From Marsupella aquatica (lineage: Eukaryota; Marchantiophyta), in contig OZ316898.1 of assembly GCA_973895155.1 (NCBI GenBank), positions 5,146,001 through 5,210,000 on the forward strand: a DNA stretch of 64,000 nucleotides. The letters run 5' to 3'. The notes under the pieces are model-generated. The model was not told the origin of the DNA and made no database searches. It saw only the letters and a list, made by a program, of their open reading frames with translations. Below, piece by piece: positions 56,727 through 64,000 of this stretch. The translations under genes were made by a program, and so were the position numbers. Positions within the stretch are counted from its first letter, which is position 1; every line of letters starts with the position of its first letter.

Positions 56727-57644
56727 TCAAGAGCAAAACATTCGAGAAAATAGTTGATCATGGCCAGCCTGAAATATCTCTAAGAGTGGAGAAGTTTGAT
56801 GCGCTTGTTGTAAAGGCTTGTTGGCATACTTTTCCAACAAGGTCTCAGCCTCAAAAGCTACCTTGCGTTGAAGTCTGGCTGCCTCCATAGGGCCTGTGAT
56901 GTTAAGCCTTGTGCCGGCTGACAATATGTCTCTAAGGGACAGAAATAAATACGAACGTTGTGCTGTGAGCTCACTTACGCCTAGAAGTCCACAAAGCACT
57001 CCAAAAAGCGGCGCATGGTGAGGAGTTGTACAAACAGGCGCGAACAGACAGACTTTCATCTTCTTCAGCTCAGGCAGATGAGTGAACACTGTGACACCAG
57101 TCCGTAGAAGAGCAGATCCTTGAGTCAAGGAAGCCTTTCGAGCTACATGGTTGGTGAGAGTAGCATTCAAAAGCCGATTTAGCTGTAACCAGCATTCGGT
57201 GTTGGGGAGCCTAGTGCCTGCAAAGACAAAAGGTAAGAGGAGCGCTGCATTGTTCTGCAGAGAATTAAGGAGAAACCTCTCCAGTGTTAAAGAATCATAA
57301 ACTGATCCTGCTTGGACTGAAGCCTCCAGACCATAAGAATGGGCAAAACCTCCTGTGGGAAAAAGAGAGTCCAATAATTGCCACAAAGTCCAATCCATAG
57401 TCCCACTCTCTGGAGCCTTGTCATTATGGATGGAGCAGATGGTAGGAATCTCTTCACTGTCCATTTCGTCAGAAGCATCCGTGAGAAAACTTGTCACTAA
57501 CTTGAGAGCACATTCCTTGCTCAAATTCCCCTCAGCTACACCTTCTGCAACATGAAAACTGGTGTCCTCTTCATTTTCCACCTCCGAAGTGGAAGCTGTT
57601 CCACTGGTGCTCACCGCTCTACTCTCTCTACGACGTTTGACCAT
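56727..57644 (-). CDS. Urease accessory protein UreF
   Basis: A single-exon 305-residue frame. The core from about residue 84 is UreF: LWQLLDSLFPTGGFAHSYGLE, ALLLPFVFAG, LNATLTNHVARKASLTQGSAL, HHAPLFGVLCGLLGV, YLFLSLRDILSAGTRLNITGP, and the conserved C-terminus TSPLLEIFQ..HDQLFSRMFCS. UreF works in the cytosol with UreD and UreG to load nickel into urease. The core (about 222 residues) is the length of plant UreF. Residues 1-82 are an acidic Ser/Thr-rich extension starting with KRRR. Met83 (codon at 57,396-57,398), just before WTLWQLL, could be the real start. No lesion is visible. It is the best-preserved host gene in the window. Confidence 0.9.
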   Translation of the reverse strand: MVKRRRESRAVSTSGTASTSEVENEEDTSFHVAEGVAEGNLSKECALKLVTSFLTDASDEMDSEEIPTICSIHNDKAPESGTMDWTLWQLLDSLFPTGGFAHSYGLEASVQAGSVYDSLTLERFLLNSLQNNAALLLPFVFAGTRLPNTECWLQLNRLLNATLTNHVARKASLTQGSALLRTGVTVFTHLPELKKMKVCLFAPVCTTPHHAPLFGVLCGLLGVSELTAQRSYLFLSLRDILSAGTRLNITGPMEAARLQRKVAFEAETLLEKYANKPLQQAHQTSPLLEIFQAGHDQLFSRMFCS

Positions 57645-58047
57645 CTTCTGAGGTGTCCACCGATGACTACCTCATCCCATTTGTGAACTCTCCTTCGACA
57701 GAATTGTACTATCAATTGATATCATCGACATTTCGTTCAACAATGCCCTGCCAGTATTCACAATTCAGAAAGGTCGAATTCCTTCAAATTACTCCACAGT
57801 AGACCCCACGTATGAACACAATTCAACCGCCGTAACCCTGAGGAAATCATGACCAGCACCAGAACTCTATGTTCGGGAAACTAAGGAAACCGTGACCAAA
57901 GCAGCACTGGTAAAAATCTCCCGCACACGTCCATGCCCCCCCCCCCCTTGGGAAACTACATTAAAGATCGCAAGCCTCACCCACATCAAGAGTGCGTTGA
58001 CCGCTGAACAAACGATCTAGCTGATGCATAGATTAGTCTGCTGCAAT

Positions 58048-58190
58048 CTAGAATCCAAGAGAAAGGCTAGGCACCTCAGAGTTGTACGATTTCACATCGA
58101 CTTTCCCATTCTTCAGCAGCGCATCGATGACCTTCACATTTCCTTCTTGTACGGCTCGGAAGAACGACACCGAATTGCTCGCTGTCGTTG
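58048..58190 (-). CDS. Terminal exon with an ankyrin-like repeat
   Basis: The minus strand reads SVSFFRAVQEGNVKVIDALLKNG and then a C-terminus SLSLGF ending in TAG (58,048-58,050). FFRAVQEGNVKVIDALL is the helix-turn-helix of an ankyrin repeat, a protein-binding module. An in-frame stop lies upstream near 58,200, so this would be a last exon spliced from farther upstream or a remnant. It lies 400 bp upstream of ureF on the same strand. The longer plus-strand frame over these bases has no motif. Confidence 0.4.
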
Positions 58191-58349
58191 CTGCTCAGGC
58201 CATCCTCCTCTGCCTCCTCTGCCTGACTGCGCCTACCCCCTAGCTGCTTCACCCCATCTCACCAAATCCTTCGCAGCTGCTTTCTTCACGGAATCGTGCT
58301 CTTTCCACTCCCCTGTCGATCTGCTCTCCCATCTCATGAACTTCAGCCA

Positions 58350-58441
58350 AATCTCGAGCAATTCAACTCCAATCTTCTCAAATCTCGAGCAATTCAACTC
58401 CAATCTTCTCAAATCTCGAGCAATCGAACTCCAATCTTCTC
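58350..58441 (+). repeat. 31-bp tandem repeat, three copies
   Basis: AAATCTCGAGCAATTCAACT units at 58,350, 58,381 and 58,412. Confidence 0.9.
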
Positions 58442-59735
58442 CACACAACTCAGCTGGAAACCCCCACACTAGTTCATTCCCTGATTTGTGAACTCAGGTA
58501 CGAGAGCAGCCCTCAACACGAAGTTTCTCCATCCTTCTCTCTCACTCATCTCCTTTGCTCAATTGTGCCTCACTGCATCTCTCGTACACATCGGCTTATT
58601 TTTTAGGTCCAATTTTTCGCCAAACAGATTTTTACTAACCTATTTCCCAAACTATTAACCTATCCCCCAAACTACTCACGTGCCCCCCAAAACAAAATTA
58701 ATTATCAACTAGTCTCGCATTTTGTATTGGGGTCACTATTAACTTTTATATGGGTTCTTGGGGAGATGGAATTTCACCTCCCCAAAATGTTTTTGCCCAT
58801 TTTTGGCTAAAACTCGCTAGATTTTTTTTATACTATTAGCCAGTTTCCCACCAAATCATGGACCCCATCAGCCAGAATCTAATGATTGTCCGTAATTCTA
58901 GGGATATCTGACGGTCACGAAATAATTCAGGAAAAACAAATAAAGAATATCCTCAGCATCTCCTCCTTCACTTTTTATTTTAGTAGTGGCTGTGAAGAAA
59001 AAGGCCCTCCTTGTGGACTATTTTATAGTAAATAATTGATTTATAGATTGAAGTGAAATACACATAACAATTGAATTAAATTATTAATGTGTTATTTATT
59101 TATAAATTTAATGAACAGTCGTTTCTCTTGAATAAGCCTTTCATCTAACCAATCACAAAAAGAATAAAAGTCATTTGATTGACCAAAAATGATTTTTTGA
59201 AAACAGCCCTTGCTGTTCTTGGGAACTTTGTGACTGAAACCAGATGCGCCAACTTGCTACCTACATGCTACTTACATTAGAGATACATCTTAAAGTGGTT
59301 ACCTTATATTAGAGTTAGCCATATTAAAGTGGTTGAAACTAGATTAGTCCACCAGTATTTTGTATACCAGCACCTTATATTCAAGTTACTAGCCAGTGCT
59401 TAGTTTGAACACAAATAGAGGTGAATACATTCAAGTCCCCCTCTCCTATCTTCAGAGGCTCCTCTGACGGGGTTCCCGTCACTGAAAATCCTCGATGATT
59501 GTGAACTGGGGTTACGCCATGTAAATAACCATTGTAAATGCGCCAGTTTTTTTTAATTTTTGAAGTTAATTCCGTCACTTATGAGGGACCGGAATATTTT
59601 ATACGTTGGGCCCCTTAGAAATAGAATTTGACGGAAGGCCCTACTTTGGGGGATTCCCCATTATGTTATGGCCATTTCCGAGGACCCCAATAGCAAGGAG
59701 TAGGGAGCGGAACTTTAAGTGTTAGGATAAAAGGG
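58442..59735. other. No gene recognised
   Basis: AT-rich. GTTGAAACTAGATTAGTCC (59,331) recurs, slightly changed, at 63,969. Confidence 0.35.
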
Positions 59736-59743
59736 TATATAAG
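59736..59743 (+). promoter_or_regulatory. TATA box candidate for the 60.9-62.7 kb ORFs
   Basis: TATATAAG in GGGTATATAAGGGGG, followed by a G-rich leader of about 1.1 kb without long plus-strand coding except repeat-derived frames. It resembles an LTR-type promoter. No LTR borders were found. Confidence 0.4.
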
Positions 59744-60299
59744 GGGGTGTTTTGTTTTTTATGTTTTTTTGTTAAAGGCCATGGTGCTACCGCGAGGGCT
59801 TGCATAGGGAAACGTGCTGCCAAGGAGCCCATAAGGGGCAACCCTAGGTGCTGACATGTGGAATCTCGGAGGGCTCCGCGAGTAATTGAGGAGACTGCTG
59901 GGCGCTCGGGAATTTAAAAGGAAGAAATGGGGGGTTTTTTTTTAAACCCCAAAAGGGGACCCGCGAGTGATACTTGAGGAGGAGCCGAGGCGGAGCCAGA
60001 CCGACCCGGGGCGAAGGAGGCGCGAGACCGGGGGGGCGCTAGGGAGTTAGGGGGGGGTTAAACCCCCAATACGGGGCAGCCAGGGCGAGCCACCATAAGG
60101 AGGCGAGCCCCCCATAACGCCGCAGCCGCGTGGCGGGGTGAGCGAGCCGGGGTGAGGGGGCAACGTGCGAAGACTACAGGGGCGGCAAGGTGCTGCCAAA
60201 GCACAACAGAGCCGGGAGGCTCCCGCGAGTTGTTAGGGAGAGGGGAGCAGCCGGGTGGCGGAGGAGCCGAAGGCCCTCCCGCGAGCCATGAATGAATAA

Positions 60300-60440
60300 G
60301 GGGGCGCGGGGGCCCGCAACCGGGGAAGCAGAGAGGGGGGCGCGGGGGCCCGCAACCGGGGAAGCAGAGAGGGGGGCGCGGGGGCCCGCAACCGGGGAAG
60401 CAGAGAGGAGGGCACGGGGGCAGCCGCGAGCCCTGCATAG
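60300..60440 (+). repeat. 36-bp GC-rich tandem repeat, three copies plus a partial
   Basis: GGGGGCGCGGGGGCCCGCAA units at 60,300, 60,336 and 60,372, with a diverged partial from 60,408. Both strands are open here (GARGPATGEAER or CFPGCGPPRPPL), so the frames are artefacts. Confidence 0.9.
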
Positions 60441-60891
60441 GGCCGCGTGCCGCCACAAGAAGGGAAGCCGGGGCGCAAGGCGCGAGCCAGTGGCTGCAAC
60501 CGGGGGACGAGAAAGAGCGCAGCCGAAAAGAAAAAAATAGACGGGAAGGGCAAAGGGAGGGGGTTCCTCCCCTTTCCATGGTTGGGTTGTTTTTTTCTCC
60601 CTTCTTTTCTTTCTCCGCCGCGCGCGACTCCTGTCATTGCCAAAAGCAAAACTTGGTGTTTTCTCAACTCCTGGCCGAAAGCTCTCTCGAGCTCTTGCAA
60701 TTATTTTTGAAGCTCTCTCAGGGTGGATTGTGAGAGCTTGGGGGCTCACAATTTCCGGGCATTAGCGGCGGCGGCATTTAGTGACCTCTAGGGAAATTGA
60801 GGGTGGTTCTTAATCGTGATACGGGGGCGTTCGGGCCAGGACTTACATTCGGTGACGGGATTTTGTGATTGAGTATTTTTCTGGAGCATGG

Positions 60892-62166
60892 ATGCTTGAT
60901 CGGCCTGAGTTCAGCGTGACTCGCATTCGTAGATACAAGGCCGCTTACCGTGAGTACATTGCGACACTAATTGAGGAGGAGAGAGAAGAAAGAAGAGCGA
61001 CAATGAGCATTGGACCAGCAGCAAGTCCAGCACCGGTTATGATGAAGGTTTTCCGTCAAATTTATCCCAAGACCTCTGCCAGGGTGATGGAGGATTGCAA
61101 AGCTATGTTCCAGGCCACCGGGCTCACTGACTTCATGAGAGTAGAGATTAAAATCCCTCCAGGGAAGAGTTGGGACTTGGATGCTGGAATGGAATTGCGC
61201 ATGGAGGGGATTTATTTCGCATGTATTCAGCGTTTAGTACATCATACCAAATTGGCTAAACTGTTGTTTTTGGAGAAACAGCAGTTCTCATTCACCCCTC
61301 GAAACATCGTCGGGGATCTCACGTTGACAATGGTGGCATGCTGGGTGAACAATCCTACCTCCACCACGGCCATTCATCTCTCGGTCGTCAAGGATGCAGC
61401 GCACAAGGGATTTCTGGCCAAGGTTCATCAACGGGTCCTCGGTAATGTGCAATCCGGTGTAGTGAACGGGGAGCATTTCATAATTGCTCTGGATATTTGG
61501 AAATATCTAGCCCATGCTTACGGATTAACAAAGCTATTGGATGTTGAACCCAAGAGTCTGAAACCAGGGGGAGCTTTGCATTTGATGGGGTCATTTTTGT
61601 TGGCCAGGGCAGAAGGATCGATTACCTCCCCGGGGCCCGAAGAAGCTGGGTCATCCCTTACCACAAAAATCCACAACATTGCCACTACCATCTTGGGGAA
61701 ACTCACGGAGGTGCTAGTAGTATCAGTAGGAATAGGAGACGATCAAGTTGAGGAAGACATCCAGGATGAGGAGTACACATTGGAGTGGCTGGAATCTCTG
61801 GTGGGGAACCCAGAAGAGCCCCTTGCTTACGACATTCCAGAGGTCTACTTGGCAGAATTACAGGATTTTCGTGAAAGGGCCCATGAGGGGCTCAAGCTAG
61901 CCCACACATTGAGAGATGCGCTCAAGCAGGCCAACACAAGGGTGGAAACATTGCAGCAGGGTGCCACGTCGATGAAGGAGGTGATCAAAGCTAAGGAAGA
62001 AGCCATACAAGAGAAGGCCAAGCTTCTCCAGATGGCTCAAGTGGAGATTTCTCACTTGAGGGGGGCCTTGTCTACCAAGGCCAAAGAAGCGGAGGAAGTT
62101 GGAGTGCTGAGAGAAGCATTGGCCAAAGAGAAGCGGAACACGGGAGAAGTTAAGTGGAAAGGTTAA
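60892..62166 (+). CDS. Head plus coiled-coil protein, likely retroelement-encoded
   Basis: The frame opens at 60,856 and the first ATG is at 60,892 (MLDRPEFSVTRI), giving 424 residues. The head domain has FRQIYPKTSARVMEDCKAMF, DLDAGMELRMEGIYFACIQRL, FSFTPRNIVGDLTLTMVACWVN, SVVKDAAHKGFLAKVHQRVLG and GEHFIIALDIWKYLAHAYGL. An acidic linker leads to a coiled coil from about residue 320 (HTLRDALKQANTRVETLQQ). I do not recognise the family. The order of head, acidic or Pro-rich linker and coiled coil matches the two LTR-borne ORFs at 20.8-23.5 and 35.8-37.5 kb, though sequence similarity is not evident by eye. TAA stops it at 62,164-62,166. A second coiled-coil frame follows 30 bp later, in a different frame. 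Confidence 0.5.
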   Translation: MLDRPEFSVTRIRRYKAAYREYIATLIEEEREERRATMSIGPAASPAPVMMKVFRQIYPKTSARVMEDCKAMFQATGLTDFMRVEIKIPPGKSWDLDAGMELRMEGIYFACIQRLVHHTKLAKLLFLEKQQFSFTPRNIVGDLTLTMVACWVNNPTSTTAIHLSVVKDAAHKGFLAKVHQRVLGNVQSGVVNGEHFIIALDIWKYLAHAYGLTKLLDVEPKSLKPGGALHLMGSFLLARAEGSITSPGPEEAGSSLTTKIHNIATTILGKLTEVLVVSVGIGDDQVEEDIQDEEYTLEWLESLVGNPEEPLAYDIPEVYLAELQDFRERAHEGLKLAHTLRDALKQANTRVETLQQGATSMKEVIKAKEEAIQEKAKLLQMAQVEISHLRGALSTKAKEAEEVGVLREALAKEKRNTGEVKWKG

Positions 62167-62195
62167 GAGGCCAAATTGCATAACTACGGAGTCAG

Positions 62196-62747
62196 GTGGG
62201 GATCTTTGAGACTAGGGCCAAAAGGAGTGAGGCCTTGAGTCTTGGGAAGCGGAAGAGTCCCTGCCCACCTAGCTCCACGCTCTCCCCTGATCTGGTCTCC
62301 AAGGCCATTGAGATGGTGGTGAAGGAAGTAAGTGAGAAGTACGGTCCCCTGCTGGAAGCTGCCAAGAAGAATCAGGAGAAGAATAAAAGCTTGGAGAAAA
62401 AGCTCAAGGAGGTACGTAAGTCGTTACGGGAGGCCCAGGTCAATACGGGAACCCCGGGGATGCCACCCAGATCTGTGACACCAGGGACTCCCATGGCCAC
62501 CGGGCAGGTTTTACCGTTGGAGTTGCAATCTAGAGAGGAGGCTGCCTTGTGGAAGGATACCATCGGTGACGGCTATGTCAGGGCTTGGCAAGCCTTGGCG
62601 GCGTTGAGGAAGCAAGGGAGCACTAGCGGGAGGAGTACACCTGTGAAGAAGAAGAGAAGCGGAGTAGTCTCCACTTCGATTGAGAGCGACGAAGAGACCA
62701 ACTCACGTGGCTCAAGTCATGGCACCGTGAGTGAGGAGGAGGACTAG
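62196..62747 (+). CDS. C-terminal coiled-coil and basic tail, probably the same protein split by a frameshift
   Basis: A 183-residue frame. Its first codon region (MGIFETRAKRSEALSLGKRK) is basic. Coiled coil follows (VVKEVSEKYGPLLEAAKKNQ, KSLEKKLKEVRKSLREAQ), then a Pro/Thr-rich linker, a short helical part (EAALWKDTIGDGYVRAWQAL), a basic motif (PVKKKRSG) and an acidic Ser-rich end (ESDEETNSRGSSHGTVSEEED). Basic, Ser-rich or acidic tails after a coiled coil also end the other LTR-borne ORFs. The short gap and continuing coiled coil suggest one gene broken by a one-base indel plus a stop; a two-ORF arrangement is the alternative. Confidence 0.45.
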   Translation: MGIFETRAKRSEALSLGKRKSPCPPSSTLSPDLVSKAIEMVVKEVSEKYGPLLEAAKKNQEKNKSLEKKLKEVRKSLREAQVNTGTPGMPPRSVTPGTPMATGQVLPLELQSREEAALWKDTIGDGYVRAWQALAALRKQGSTSGRSTPVKKKRSGVVSTSIESDEETNSRGSSHGTVSEEED

Positions 62748-64000
62748 GATAGCCGTACGGACTTGTCGTACGACCTCTGGATTTTGAAACTTTTTGGAAG
62801 GGTGCACTCACGGGCTTGTTGGAATCAGCTCAAACGGAGCCAGGATGAGTAAGTTGGGGCCCGACAAAGTTGGTAAGTAAGTGATATTGAAACGGCCATA
62901 ACTTGGTCGTTCGGCATCCGTTTTGGGAGCGGTTTTGTGATTCATGATCATGGGGAGTAGGGCTACCCAGGGGGGAGTTCAGAGGTGCAATCAGAGTGGC
63001 ACATAGTTTCAGCAAGTGTGGGGTCCCTTGCATTTTTGTGGTTCACGGAGCGATGTTGGGGTGCCATCAAAGGCACCGTTGGTCCCATTGTTAGATTAGG
63101 GTTTTAGGAGCATGTGTGTGCCGCATGCTTTAGGATTAGGGATTTCTTTGTGAAGGGTTTTAGCGGCGCCGCTAGGGTAGCCGCCACCTTTGTGACCCCA
63201 TGAGGGGGGCTTTGGTGTGTTTGTTTCTAGTATTTAGGGGGAGAGCCCCGGAGTAGTGAGGGGGGAACTCAGTCTAGTGTTGGTGTTAGGGAAGTTAGCT
63301 CATAGCTAGAAGGGGAATTCGAGCCAGAGTAGTGAGGTAGAGGTGTAGCGCTTGCCCTAGTGAGGTAGGAGTTGGGCAGACGGCAGGAGGCCGGGTTGTC
63401 CTTGCAATGTGTTACCACTTTTTGCCAAAAGATATGGATTTGGTTTGATTCCTCAAGTTTTGGTGTGACATTATCTTTTTTGGTTCACGATTGTATTCTT
63501 TCCCCAAGAAGTGTCTAAGGAATCCTTGCACGGTTTGGTTGACCATGTGAGTAGGAGGGGTGGTGATAGCACTCCACCAATGACCAATAGGAGTGTGTGT
63601 GTGGCGTAGTCCATGGGACTTGATCAAAAGCAGAGGGACTAGTCGGTAGACTTGATCAAAAATTACATTTCCGGGAGAAATAAACATACTCATCCTATAT
63701 GCAATAGAATCCTAATAGTGTCCCTCCACGTTCCCGTCATACGATAACAAACGATTTTAGTAGGAGTAAAATTAAAATACGTATTTGTTGTACAAATCGT
63801 TTGATAAGCAGGTGACAGCTCCCTATGCCCTCAATCCCTGCTTTCCACTTGCACTCCCAACTTCAGTTAGGTTTTTGAGTTCCAATCTAGTCAGAGGCTT
63901 CACTTTAGAGTGTAGGCCCTGATAGTAACTTTAGACCGCAATTATATGTTTAGATACTTACTAAAGGGGTTGAAACTAGATGAGTGAACCAGCATTTCTA
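62748..64000. other. No gene recognised; possible 3' part of the element and flanking repeat
   Basis: G-rich sequence to about 63,400, then AT-richer. A GAGGCTTCACTTTAGAGTGTAGG block at about 63,894 is like the motif in the arms of the 43.8-48.5 kb element. The window ends before its context can be judged. Confidence 0.35.

Noticed and set aside
60058-60749. Three long minus-strand Pro/Arg-rich ORFs
   Set aside because: They are created by GC-rich sequence and the 36-bp repeat; several frames are open at once and none has a domain.
59330-63990. LTR pair or solo-LTR borders around the third coiled-coil ORF
   Set aside because: The short repeat at 59,331 and 63,969 lacks TG...CA ends and no 5-bp duplication could be matched; left as a hypothesis.

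Overview
The window looks like nuclear DNA of a green plant (streptophyte). The evidence is a plant-type EDM2-like PHD-finger gene, a plant-type urease accessory gene (UreF), introns with GT/AG borders, short TTTAGGG-type telomeric tracts, and non-chromovirus Ty3/Gypsy retroelements. The DUF7869-type gene and the repeat load fit a non-seed land plant or a charophyte alga best, but the species cannot be named from the sequence. Most of the window is mobile or repetitive DNA. Few host genes are convincing, and no tRNA, rRNA or CRISPR was recognised.

Layout. 0.9-3.5 kb: minus-strand EDM2-like PHD gene and two unrecognised ORFs that may be further exons. 8.8-11.1 kb: a minus-strand LTR-retroelement fragment (780-bp LTR, PBS, gag-like ORF) beside a fragment resembling the C-terminal part of RPA1. 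11.1-13.7 kb: a minisatellite and a 189-bp satellite, the latter split by a 1.15-kb insertion. 17.3-17.9 kb: a 154-bp duplication and GC-rich palindromes of the same kind as those in the satellite. 18.1-20.36 kb and 39.86-41.15 kb: the two halves of one DUF7869-type gene, split by a 19.5-kb retroelement. 43.8-48.5 kb: an element with long inverted arms. 53.6-55.9 kb: a decayed half-size ABC transporter gene. 56.7-57.6 kb: ureF. 58.0-58.2 kb: an ankyrin-like exon. 59.7-62.8 kb: a G-rich leader followed by a head-plus-coiled-coil ORF pair that resembles the LTR-borne ORFs described next.

The most interesting part is 20,360-39,861. This Ty3 element has a 5-bp target duplication (CTGAG) and LTRs of about 4.0 kb. 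Each LTR carries its own TATA box and a long coding region: ORF1, an in-frame UAG, then ORF2 ending in a coiled coil and a basic tail. The internal region holds gag with three zinc knuckles, protease, RT, RNase H and integrase. It is damaged by stops, frameshifts and a replacement inside RT. A second, unrelated 3.6-kb solo LTR (34,963-38,561, TSD ACCGC) is nested in the 3' LTR. It also carries a head-plus-coiled-coil ORF. Two different families with coding LTRs, and perhaps a third at 60.9-62.7 kb, suggest a recurring design: an LTR that acts as a complete gene as well as a retroviral-type terminus.

Removing the 19.5-kb insertion and one copy of its target duplication leaves the DUF7869-type gene open across all its exons, so the host gene was interrupted late in its history.
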